Shown piece by piece: positions 43,594-51,035 of a DNA stretch of 64,000 bases. A model generated the notes under the pieces. The model was not told where the DNA came from. It ran no database searches and saw only the letters and a program-made list of their open reading frames with translations. Origin of the DNA: Curvibacter gracilis ATCC BAA-807 (GTDB lineage: Bacteria > Pseudomonadota > Gammaproteobacteria > Burkholderiales > Burkholderiaceae_C); the NCBI RefSeq assembly GCF_000518645.1, contig NZ_JADZ01000014.1, forward strand, positions 124,001-188,000, in the 5' to 3' direction. How positions within the stretch are numbered: position 1 is the first letter of the stretch; each line of letters begins with the position of its first letter. A program made the position numbers and the translations under genes.

Positions 43594-45315
43594 ATGAACC
43601 CTGCCAGCACTGCTTCAAGCTCCGATGTCGATTTGCTGGTGGTGGGCTCAGGGGCCGGGGGGCTGGCCACGGCCGTGACCGCGGCCCACCTGGGCTTGAA
43701 GGTGCAGGTGCTGGAAAAAGACCCCCAGTACGGCGGCACCACCGCCTGGTCGGGCGGCTGGATGTGGATCCCGCGCAACCCGCTGGCCCTGGCGGCCGGC
43801 ATCGATGAAGACCCGGCCCTGCCCGAGACCTACCTGCGCCACGAACTGGGCGACCAGTTCGATGCTGAGCGGGTGAGCGCCTTTTTGCGCCAGGGGCCGC
43901 GCATGGTCGAGTTCTTTCAGCGTCAGACGGCCTTGCAGTTCATCGACGGCAATGGCATTCCCGACTTCCATGGCCGCAGCCCGGCTGCTGCCCTGGGCGG
44001 CCGCTCGGTGTGCGCTGCCCCCTTTGATGCGCGCCGCCTGGGCCGCCACATCGACAGCCTGAAACCCCCGCTGGCCGAGACCACGTTGTGGGGCATGGGC
44101 ATCGCTTCGGGGGCCGAGTTGCGGCACTTTCTGAACGCGCTGCGCAGCCCGCGCTCGTTCTGGCACGTGACCCGGCTGGTGCTGCGTTACTGGCGCGACT
44201 GCCTGCTGCACGGGCGTGGCCTGCGCCTGGTCAATGGCAATGCCCTTGTGGGTGCGCTGGCGGCCTCGGCCTTCGAGGCCGGGGTGTCGATCCGGGTCGG
44301 TACGCCGGTCAAGCGCCTGTTGATCGAGGGCGGACGTGTGGCCGGGGTGCAGACTGCGGGCCCCGAGGGCCTGCGCACCGTGCGCGCCCGCTGCGGCGTG
44401 GTGCTGGCCTGCGGGGGCTTTCCGCACGACGAGGCGCGCAAGCGCGAGTTGCTGCCACACGCCCCCACCGGGCGCGAGCACTGGTCGGCCGCCTCGCGTG
44501 GCAACACGGGGGACGGCCTGCGCCTGGGCGAATCGGCCGGCGCCGTGGTGGCGCGCGATCTGCACAGCGCGGCTGCATTGGCCCCGGTGTCCCTGGTGCC
44601 GCGCGCCGATGGCTCGGTGGCGCATTTTCCGCACCTGATCGAGCGCGCCAAGCCGGGCCTGATCGCGGTCATGGCCAATGGCCGTCGCTTTGTGAACGAG
44701 GCCGACTCTTACCACGACTTCATGAGTGCCTTGCTGGCCGCCACCCCGGCCGGCCAGCCGGCCCAGGCCTGGCTGCTGTGCGACCACACCTTCATCCGCC
44801 ACTACGGTCTGGGCGCCGTCAAACCTGCGCCCATGCCGCTGGGCCCCTGGCTGCGCCGGGGTTACCTGTTGCGCGGCGCCACGCTGAGCGAATTGGCCCA
44901 GGCCTGCGGCATCGATACCGCCGGCCTGCAGGCCACGGTGCAGCGCTACAACGCCGCCGCGCTGCAAGGGCGTGACGCCGACTTTGCCAAGGGCGAGACC
45001 CCCTACAACCGCATCCAGGGCGATGCCGCCGCCGGCACGGCCAACCCCTGCATGGCGCCGCTGCAGCAAGGGCCGTTCTATGCCGTGCGGGTGCTGCCCG
45101 GCAGCCTGGGTACCTTTGCCGGCCTGCGCGCCAATGCCCAGGCCCAGGCACTGGACGCCCAGGGGCGCCTCATCCCCGGCCTGTACGCGGCCGGCAACGA
45201 CATGAACAGCCTCATGGGCGGGCACTACCCCAGCGGGGGCATCACCCTGGGGCCGGCCATGACCTTCGGCTTCATTGCGGCGCACCACGCCGCCGGCGTG
45301 GCCCTGCCGGGCTGA
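43594..45315 (+). CDS. FAD-dependent dehydrogenase, KstD-like paralogue
   Basis: This 573-residue FAD_binding_2 enzyme has LLVVGSGAGGLATAVTAAHLGLKVQVLEKDPQYGGTTAWSGGWMWIP at the start and NDMNSLMGGHYPSGGITLGPAMTFGFIAAHHA near the end. It is a paralogue of the protein at 39745-41481 (same length and motifs, moderate identity). It is followed by a NIPSNAP gene and a TIM-barrel gene on the same strand with short gaps, so 42748-46801 reads as one operon. Likely a ring dehydrogenase in hydroaromatic breakdown; steroid dehydrogenation is less likely given the neighbours. Confidence 0.92.
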   Translation: MNPASTASSSDVDLLVVGSGAGGLATAVTAAHLGLKVQVLEKDPQYGGTTAWSGGWMWIPRNPLALAAGIDEDPALPETYLRHELGDQFDAERVSAFLRQGPRMVEFFQRQTALQFIDGNGIPDFHGRSPAAALGGRSVCAAPFDARRLGRHIDSLKPPLAETTLWGMGIASGAELRHFLNALRSPRSFWHVTRLVLRYWRDCLLHGRGLRLVNGNALVGALAASAFEAGVSIRVGTPVKRLLIEGGRVAGVQTAGPEGLRTVRARCGVVLACGGFPHDEARKRELLPHAPTGREHWSAASRGNTGDGLRLGESAGAVVARDLHSAAALAPVSLVPRADGSVAHFPHLIERAKPGLIAVMANGRRFVNEADSYHDFMSALLAATPAGQPAQAWLLCDHTFIRHYGLGAVKPAPMPLGPWLRRGYLLRGATLSELAQACGIDTAGLQATVQRYNAAALQGRDADFAKGETPYNRIQGDAAAGTANPCMAPLQQGPFYAVRVLPGSLGTFAGLRANAQAQALDAQGRLIPGLYAAGNDMNSLMGGHYPSGGITLGPAMTFGFIAAHHAAGVALPG

Positions 45316-45360
45316 GCCTTGCCTTCTTTGTTTTCTCTCTCACTTTCCACGGTATTGCCC

Positions 45361-45987
45361 ATGTACTACGAACTTGCCACCCTGACCCTTCCCTTCGGCA
45401 CCGCCGGCCAGGCTGCCGCCCAGGTGCAGGCCTTTGCCAGCGCCCCCGAGGCGCAGGGCGAACTGCTGGCCTGCTGGACCACCGACATCGGTGAACTCAA
45501 CCGCATGATCGTGCTGCGCGGCTTTACTGATGTGGCCACGCTGGAGGCCGAGCGCCAGCGCACGCAGCACAGCGCCAGCCCCTTCGGCTGCGGCGACCTC
45601 TACCATAGCCTGAGCCTGGAGAGCTTTCGCGGCTTCCCGTGGATGAAGCCGGTGCGCCCCAGTGCCGAGTCGGGCATCGTGGGGCCGGTGTACGAGATCC
45701 GCACCTACGGCATCAAGCCCGGTGGCGTGCAGGCCACCATCGATCTGTGGGAGCAGTACGTGCCCCCGCGCGAAGCCCTGTCGCCCTGTGTGGTGGCCAT
45801 GGTGGCGCTCGACGGTCCGCTGCGCTTCACCAACATCTGGGCCTACCCCACGCTGGACGCCCGCAGCAAAGCCCGCGCCGACGCGGTGGCCCAGGGCATC
45901 TGGCCGCCCAAGGGTGGGCCGGCCCACCTGACCACGCAGATGGTCTCGACCATTGCCCTGCCCACCGCGGTGTCACCTTTGAAGTGA
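45361..45987 (+). CDS. NIPSNAP-family protein
   Basis: This 208-residue protein has two ferredoxin-like (dimeric alpha/beta barrel) repeats. The second starts GPVYEIRTYGIKPGGVQATIDLWEQYVPPR, the NIPSNAP signature, and the first, MYYELATLTLPFG, is a degenerate copy. Bacterial NIPSNAP proteins occur in catabolic clusters with no settled activity. They may be small-molecule-binding or monooxygenase-like. ATG 45361 is used; an upstream start would add 14 Ser/Leu residues. It lies 46 bp behind the flavoprotein gene and 10 bp before the TIM-barrel gene. Confidence 0.87.
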   Translation: MYYELATLTLPFGTAGQAAAQVQAFASAPEAQGELLACWTTDIGELNRMIVLRGFTDVATLEAERQRTQHSASPFGCGDLYHSLSLESFRGFPWMKPVRPSAESGIVGPVYEIRTYGIKPGGVQATIDLWEQYVPPREALSPCVVAMVALDGPLRFTNIWAYPTLDARSKARADAVAQGIWPPKGGPAHLTTQMVSTIALPTAVSPLK

Positions 45988-45997
45988 GGCCCGGGCC

Positions 45998-46801
45998 ATG
46001 CGGACCTACTCATTGGCCTACCTGACAGCCGGGGCTCTCACCCCCGCGGCGATGCTGCGCCTGGCCGCCGAACTGGGCTATGCCCATGTCGGGCTGCGCT
46101 TGCTGCCCAACGGCCCCGGCGGCCCCTTTCAGGCCTGGCTGGACGACCCGGTGCAGCAGCGCGAAACCCTGGCCGCCCAGCGTGACACGGGGGTGGGCGT
46201 GTTCGATCTCGAGATCATCCGCATCGGCGAGGGCTTTGACCCGCTGGCCTACCGTCCCCTGCTCGAAGCCGGCGCCGCCCTGCGGGCCAAGGCCCTGCTG
46301 GTGGCCGGCGACGACACTGACGAAGCCCGCTTGGTCGAGGGCTATGCCCGTCTGTGCGAGCTGGCCGCGCCTTATGGCCTGAGCTGCGATCTGGAGTTCA
46401 TGCCCTGGACGGCCGTGCCCGACGCCCGGGCCGCGCTGCGCGTGGTGCAGGCTGCCGGCACGCCTCGGGCGGCGGGCATCCTGGTCGATGCCCTGCACGT
46501 GGGGCGCTCCAGCACCACGCTGGACGACCTGCGCGCCCTGCCGCGAGAACTGCTGCATTACGCCCAGATCTGCGATGCCCCTGGCGGCCCCGACCTGACC
46601 GTGCCCCAGATGATCCACACCGCCCGATGCGAGCGGCAACTGCCGGGCGAGGGCGTGATCGACCTGGCCGGCATTTTTGCCGCCTTGCCGGCCGACCTGC
46701 CCATCAGCGTCGAGGTGCCGCACCAGGTGCGGGTGGCCCGCCTGGGTCAGACGGCCTGGGCGCGTGCAGCTTTGGCGGCCAGCCGTTCTGCATTGGAGTG
46801 A
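45998..46801 (+). CDS. Sugar-phosphate-isomerase-like TIM barrel (putative 3-dehydroshikimate dehydratase)
   Basis: This 267-residue AP-endonuclease-2-type TIM barrel keeps the four-metal-ligand pattern of 3-dehydroshikimate dehydratases and related isomerases: Glu133 (DLEFMPW), Asp164 (LVDALHVGRS), Gln190 (YAQICDAP) and Glu239 (ISVEVPH). In a cluster with AroE-like and AroQ enzymes, conversion of 3-dehydroshikimate (or an analogue) to protocatechuate is the natural guess. Hydroxypyruvate-isomerase-like activity is the alternative. It ends the operon that begins with IclR regulator 1. Confidence 0.85.
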   Translation: MRTYSLAYLTAGALTPAAMLRLAAELGYAHVGLRLLPNGPGGPFQAWLDDPVQQRETLAAQRDTGVGVFDLEIIRIGEGFDPLAYRPLLEAGAALRAKALLVAGDDTDEARLVEGYARLCELAAPYGLSCDLEFMPWTAVPDARAALRVVQAAGTPRAAGILVDALHVGRSSTTLDDLRALPRELLHYAQICDAPGGPDLTVPQMIHTARCERQLPGEGVIDLAGIFAALPADLPISVEVPHQVRVARLGQTAWARAALAASRSALE

Positions 46802-46820
46802 CCGTTCCTGGTGGGTAGGG

Positions 46821-46837
46821 TGCGCGACATGCGCGCA
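46821..46837. promoter_or_regulatory. Dyad upstream of IclR regulator 2
   Basis: TGCGCG-ACATG-CGCGCA has perfect 6-bp arms, in the 89-bp gap before the regulator gene (54 bp upstream of its start). It is a candidate autoregulatory site. Confidence 0.45.
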
Positions 46838-46890
46838 ATGTGGGCGCCAGCCGGGTGTTTTGAGGGATATCACCAGGGGCTGGAGCGGCG

Positions 46891-47667
46891 ATGCGCGGCA
46901 CAGAATCGGTGATGGAAGTTGCGCGCAAGAACATCATCGACGGTCTGGGCAAGGGGTTGCGGGTCATTGAGGCCTTTGACGACGAGCACGCCCGGCTCAC
47001 GGCCTCAGAAACCGCGATCCGGGCTGACATCTCGCGCACGGCGGCGCGGCGCTATCTGCTGAGCCTGGTGCACTTTGGTTACGCCTACACCGACGGCAAG
47101 CGTTTCTGGCTGTCGCCCCGGGTGCTGATGCTGGGGCAGAGCTACCTCAGCGCGGCGCGACTGCCGCGTCTGGTGCTGCCCTTCATCCAGCGGCTGGCGG
47201 CGGAATGCGGCGAGAACTTCAATTTCAGCGTGCTCGACGGGCACGAGGTGGTGTACCTGGCGCGCAGCCAGAGCAACCGCATGGTGACGATCGGGTTTCC
47301 GGTCGGGGCCCGCGTGCCGGCCCATGTGGTCACGCCGGGGCCGGCCATCCTGTCGGCCTGGGAGCCTGCGGCCATGGAGGCCTGGGTGGCCGAGCATGAG
47401 TTCAGCACCTTCACCGCCAACACCCCCACCCACGCCGAGGTGTTCCGCCGCGACGTGGAGGCGGCGCGCGAACTGGGCTACTGGGTGGCCGAGCAGCAGC
47501 TCAGCTCGGGCCTGCGCGGCTTTGCCGTGCCCATCAAGACGCGGCGCGGTGAATGCGTGGGCGCGGTGGGCGCCACCATGACCATGCACCAGAGCCGCGA
47601 GGCCATGGTGGCGCGCTTGCTGCCGCGGGTGATGGATGTGGCGATGCAACTCCAACAAGTGTTGTGA
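46891..47667 (+). CDS. IclR-family regulator 2 (PcaR/PobR group)
   Basis: This 258-residue protein is of the group controlling protocatechuate and 4-hydroxybenzoate genes. The HTH is LTASETAIRADISRTAARRYLLSLVHFGYAYTDGKRFWLSPRVLMLG and the effector domain starts LPRLVLPFIQRLAAECGENFNFSVLDGHEVVYLARS. The recognition helix SRTAARRYLLSLVHFGY is nearly identical in regulators 3 (50037) and 4 (61224), so these three should read similar DNA. An internal ATG at 46912 (MEVARKN) is an alternative start. The stop is immediately followed by the 3'-UTR repeat. Confidence 0.93.
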   Translation: MRGTESVMEVARKNIIDGLGKGLRVIEAFDDEHARLTASETAIRADISRTAARRYLLSLVHFGYAYTDGKRFWLSPRVLMLGQSYLSAARLPRLVLPFIQRLAAECGENFNFSVLDGHEVVYLARSQSNRMVTIGFPVGARVPAHVVTPGPAILSAWEPAAMEAWVAEHEFSTFTANTPTHAEVFRRDVEAARELGYWVAEQQLSSGLRGFAVPIKTRRGECVGAVGATMTMHQSREAMVARLLPRVMDVAMQLQQVL

Positions 47668-47778
47668 CCCCCCCTGAGTCGCCTTCGGCGCCTTCCCCCC
47701 GAGGGGGACAACACCAGCGGCCTGGCAAAGCCAGCTCCGCGGTGTCTGCTTGCATGGCTTGCTCCGCAGCCTTTTGAA
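47667..47778 (+). repeat. 3'-UTR repeat, copy 2
   Basis: Starting at the regulator stop, CCCCCCTGAGTCGCCTTCGG is followed by a core from 47711 (ACACCAGCGGCCTGGCAAAG...) to CAGCCTTTTGAA at 47778. The core is 66/68 identical to copy 3 (47869-47936). Both contain GGC-TTC-GCC-like dyads that could fold as a terminator or REP-like unit. Confidence 0.85.
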
Positions 47779-47868
47779 TGTGTAGGCCCTTGTTCTTCAG
47801 ATGCAGCGCCCAGTCGCATAGGTCTGGGTAAGGTCCCCAATTTCAGGCTATCGAGCCCCCACGGGACG

Positions 47869-47936
47869 ACACCAGCGGCCTGGCAAAGCCAGCTCCGCGG
47901 TGTCTGCTGGTATGGCTTGCTCCGCAGCCTTTTGAA
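47869..47936 (+). repeat. 3'-UTR repeat, copy 3 (partial)
   Basis: This direct repeat of 47711-47778 has two mismatches, 158 bp downstream. Its 5' part is shortened (CCCCCACGGGACGAC). The gap 47668-48056 holds only these repeats. No gene is visible. Confidence 0.85.
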
Positions 47937-48056
47937 CGGTGAGGGCGGGGTGGAATCGGACGGTATGGGTCCTCGCACAGTGACTTGGCTGCGTTCTGTT
48001 TTTTGCTCAGGTCTGCATGCGCAGCCCCAAGACATCTCGGTCGGCTGGGGTGCTTT

Positions 48057-48944
48057 TCAGCAGGTGTTTGCTTGGGCTCGGGTCCAGTGGGGCAGGGGGG
48101 CGGCGCGGTGCAGGACGTCGTCGTTGAGCCAGCCGGCGCTTTGGCGGGCTTGGGCGGCGACGTGTTCGGCTGGGAGTTGGGCGTAGTCGTCGTTGCTCAC
48201 GTCCAGGCTGTAGTCGCCGTTGTAGCCCAGGCGGGCCAGGCGCAGCACGAGGTCGGCCAGTTGTTCGCTGTGGGCGCCCTGGCCGGGGAAGACGCGCAGG
48301 CTGCGCGTGGTCTGGCCGGGGATTTCGGGGGCGGGGATGTCGCCCATGAAGTCGGACAGTTGCACCTGGAAGATGCGCTCGGGTTCGAGCTCGATCAGGT
48401 CGTCCAGTGAGTCGCCGTTGGCGAACATGTGGAAAGAATCCAGGCCCAGGCCCAGGTTGCTGCAGTTGGCATCGCTCACCACATCCCAGGCATCGAGGAA
48501 GCCGCGCACGCTCTGGCCCCAGGACAGGGCCTTGTAGGCCACCTGCAGCCCCAGCGGCACGGCCAGCATGGCCAGCTTGTGCAGGTCGGCGGCGAGTCGG
48601 GCCAGGTCGGTGCTGGCGTGGGGCAGGGTGCTGGCGCTCACCAGCAGCCGCGGCGCACCCAGTTGGGCGCAGGTCTGCAGCATGCTCTTGGCCACTTCGA
48701 CCTTGTACTGGTGCAGCGGCCCGCTCAGGCCTTCGAAGTCGTGCAGGGTCTGCAGGCCGGCCGGGTGCAGCCCGCTGGCGCGCAGGGCGGTCACGGCTCC
48801 GGCCACGCCACCGGGGTGGCTGACCACGTCGCGGGCGTCCAGCATCACCTTGCTGAAACCGGCCTGGCGGATGGCGGCCAGCCGGGCCTCCAGCGGGCCG
48901 GCCAGGGTGCGGCTGTCCAGGCTGTAGCTTTCAAACATCGTCAT
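48057..48944 (-). CDS. QuiC-like TIM barrel with substituted metal ligands
   Basis: This 295-residue protein resembles the N-terminal 3-dehydroshikimate dehydratase half of two-domain QuiC: VAYKALSWGQSVRGFLDAWDVV, NLGLGLDSFHMFANGD, IFQVQLSDFM, RVFPGQGAHS and GYNGDYSLDVSNDDY. Asp169 and Gln195 of the metal site are kept, but the first glutamate (YEALAWG in QuiC) is Lys138 and the last (LSLEIFND) is Asp248. Activity as a normal metal-dependent dehydratase is therefore doubtful. It is translated 11 bp behind the HPPD-like gene, which corresponds to the other half of QuiC. Confidence 0.87.
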   Translation of the reverse strand: MTMFESYSLDSRTLAGPLEARLAAIRQAGFSKVMLDARDVVSHPGGVAGAVTALRASGLHPAGLQTLHDFEGLSGPLHQYKVEVAKSMLQTCAQLGAPRLLVSASTLPHASTDLARLAADLHKLAMLAVPLGLQVAYKALSWGQSVRGFLDAWDVVSDANCSNLGLGLDSFHMFANGDSLDDLIELEPERIFQVQLSDFMGDIPAPEIPGQTTRSLRVFPGQGAHSEQLADLVLRLARLGYNGDYSLDVSNDDYAQLPAEHVAAQARQSAGWLNDDVLHRAAPLPHWTRAQANTC

Positions 48945-48955
48945 GGGGGCCTCGG

Positions 48956-49840
48956 TCAGTCACCCGTGCGGTGCACGAGTTCGAAGGACACCGAACCCAG
49001 TTCGCGCCGCGTCAGCGCGCCGCGGTCCTCGGGGTGCAGGCTGCTGGTTTCGATGAATTCGACACCGCGGCTCTTCAGCAGGGCCACGGCCTGCCCCACA
49101 TCGGGCGTGCCCAGGCCGATGCGCTCCAGGTTCTCGGGCGCGCGGTCGCTTTCCATCCAGGGGTCGGGCTCGATCAGCTGCCACATGAACTGGCCGCAGG
49201 GGCTCTTCAGCACCTTGCCCTTGGGCAGGATGCCGTAGCGCTGGTCTTCCGGCACGGTGCTGAAGTCGAACATGGTCTCGTAGTAGCTGATCCAGTCCTC
49301 GCTGCGACCCGGGTCCACGTACTGCACCAGGCCGAAGTAGTCCAGGCCGGCCAGGGCCGGCGGGTGCTGATCGACGCCCGGGATGGGCTTGAAGTCGATG
49401 TCGTAGATCGAGAACTCGGTCCAGCGGTCCACCAGATAGATGCGGCTGCCGCCCGGGCCATGGATGGCCGGAATGTGCAGCTCCATGGCCTGGGCATGGC
49501 TGGGCACCGGCCAGGCGCCGAGTTCCACACAGCGGGTGTGGGCGCGCAGGGCGTCCTTGACGCGGAAGGCGACGGCCGAAATGACGGGCTTTTCGTCCAC
49601 CAGGGCGCTCACGCGGGCGTCCTCGCTGTGGGCGTTGATGATCAGGTTCATGCCGCCCTGGCGGTACAACATGACTTCGCGCGAGCGGTGCCGTGCAATC
49701 GGCTTGAAGCCCATGGTCTCCAGCACATGGCCCAGGGCCTGGGGGCGTGTGGTGGCGTATTCGATGAATTCGATGCCGTTCAGCCCCAGGCGATTGGGCA
49801 TGTCGGGCACGGCTTCGCGGTCGGTGCCAAGTGGGGTCAT
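48956..49840 (-). CDS. 4-hydroxyphenylpyruvate-dioxygenase-like protein lacking the iron histidines
   Basis: This 294-residue vicinal-oxygen-chelate protein corresponds to the C-terminal half of QuiC: IEFIEYATTRPQALGHVLETMGFKPIARHRSREVMLYRQGGMNLIIN, then PAIHGPGGSRIYLVDRW and WISYYETMFDFSTV. At the metal site the expected His-containing IDH and QHIA segments read LDYFGL (166-171) and LERIGL (238-243). Only the final Glu287 (SFELVHR) remains. It is unlikely to bind iron in the usual way. ATG 49840 follows AAGAGGA. It is first in an operon with the QuiC-like TIM barrel, the reverse of the order in the fused enzyme. Confidence 0.87.
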   Translation of the reverse strand: MTPLGTDREAVPDMPNRLGLNGIEFIEYATTRPQALGHVLETMGFKPIARHRSREVMLYRQGGMNLIINAHSEDARVSALVDEKPVISAVAFRVKDALRAHTRCVELGAWPVPSHAQAMELHIPAIHGPGGSRIYLVDRWTEFSIYDIDFKPIPGVDQHPPALAGLDYFGLVQYVDPGRSEDWISYYETMFDFSTVPEDQRYGILPKGKVLKSPCGQFMWQLIEPDPWMESDRAPENLERIGLGTPDVGQAVALLKSRGVEFIETSSLHPEDRGALTRRELGSVSFELVHRTGD

Positions 49841-49985
49841 TCGGTCCTCTTCGGTTCGCAACAGCCCGTCCAGTGGCCTGGTGCGGCCGTTGGCAGGGCG
49901 ATGGGGCGAGTATGCCGCCAATGCTGCCAAGGGCCTGCACGAAAGCCGGGTGTGCTGCCCGCATCAAACGCATGCCGCGCAGACT

Positions 49986-50000
49986 GCGCGATAGTCGCTC
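49986..50000. promoter_or_regulatory. PcaR-box-like site upstream of the split QuiC operon
   Basis: GCGCGATAGTCGCTC matches the Pseudomonas PcaR consensus (GTTCGATAATCGCAC, recalled from memory) at 11 of 15 positions, and its centre CGATA-GTCG has the same symmetry. It lies in the 196-bp gap between regulator 3 and the HPPD-like gene, 146 bp in front of the latter. Confidence 0.45.
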
Positions 50001-50036
50001 GTTTTGTGCTGTGGCACGCGCGGGCCGGCCGGGTCT

Positions 50037-50807
50037 TCAGACCAGGCCGCGCAGGATCTCGGCGATCTCCTTGAGCCCGGGCAGCAGTTTCTGCAGGGCG
50101 GCGTCGCCCGGGTAGGCCTCGCGCTGGAAGGTCAGGCTCAGGGCCCCCACGCTGCTGCCCTTGCGATTGACCAGGGGCACCGACAGCCCGCAGATGCCCA
50201 GGTTGATGAATTGGTCGGTGGCGGCATAGCCCTGCTGACGGGCCTGGGTCACCGATTCCTCGAAGGTGGGCTGCGAGGTGATGGTGTTGGCCGTGAAGCG
50301 GCTGAAATCGTGCTCGCCCAGCCAGTGCGCCAGCGCCGGGGGCTCCAGGCTGCTCAGCAGCACCGGGCCCGGCGACACGCAATGCGCGGGGATGCGGGCC
50401 CCGGTGTGAAAACCGATCGACAGCACGCGAGGTGAGTTGCTGCGGGCCAGGTAGACCACGTCGTGGCCGTCCAGCACGCTGAGGTTGCCGGTCTCGCCGG
50501 TCTGCATCGACAGGCGCTGCAGAAAAGGCATCACCAGCCGGGGCAGGCGGGCCGATTCGAGGTAGGTCTGACCGATGCGCAGCACCCGGGGGCGCAGCCA
50601 GTAGTGTTTGCCGTCGGTGTCGGCGTAGCCGAAGTGCACCAGGCTCAACAGGTAGCGGCGTGCCGCGGTGCGGGTCAGCCCGGCCAGCTCACCCGCCTCG
50701 GTGGCGGTCAGGCGGGGGTGTTCGTCTGAAAAAGACTCCAGCACGCGCAGGCCTTTTCCCAGGCCTTCGATCAGGTGCTGGCGGTCGATGGCGGGGGGCT
50801 GACTCAT
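50037..50807 (-). CDS. IclR-family regulator 3 (PcaR group)
   Basis: This 256-residue IclR protein has HTH LTATEAGELAGLTRTAARRYLLSLVHFGYADTDGKHYWLRPRVLRIG and effector domain LPRLVMPFLQRLSMQTGETGNLSVLDGHDVVYLARSNSPRVLSIGFHTGARIPAHCVSPG. It is transcribed divergently from the ShiA-like permease, with a near-perfect PcaR box between them, and lies upstream of the split QuiC operon on the same strand. It is the best candidate regulator for uptake and dehydration of the hydroaromatic substrate. Confidence 0.93.
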   Translation of the reverse strand: MSQPPAIDRQHLIEGLGKGLRVLESFSDEHPRLTATEAGELAGLTRTAARRYLLSLVHFGYADTDGKHYWLRPRVLRIGQTYLESARLPRLVMPFLQRLSMQTGETGNLSVLDGHDVVYLARSNSPRVLSIGFHTGARIPAHCVSPGPVLLSSLEPPALAHWLGEHDFSRFTANTITSQPTFEESVTQARQQGYAATDQFINLGICGLSVPLVNRKGSSVGALSLTFQREAYPGDAALQKLLPGLKEIAEILRGLV

Positions 50808-50858
50808 CAGGGTGACCTCCGGTGAAACCCCTATTGTGATTCATTGGCGCACAGCCGC

Positions 50859-50873
50859 GTTCGATCATCGCAC
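50859..50873. promoter_or_regulatory. PcaR box between IclR regulator 3 and the MHS permease
   Basis: GTTCGATCATCGCAC differs at a single, central position from the PcaR operator GTTCGATAATCGCAC known from Pseudomonas putida pca genes (consensus quoted from memory). It lies 52 bp upstream of the regulator and 163 bp upstream of the permease. The regulator is of the PcaR family. Confidence 0.75.
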
Positions 50874-51035
50874 GCGTCGAGGGGGCCGGGTCTGGTGTTT
50901 CAGGGGCTCGCCACCTACATTCGCCTCCACCCCGAAGCGGCTTGACGGCCGCCTCGACGTGTCAGGGCCCTGGCGTGCGAGCACGCGGTGCCCCAGAACG
51001 GCATTCGACAACACAACCGACGATTGGAGACATCC

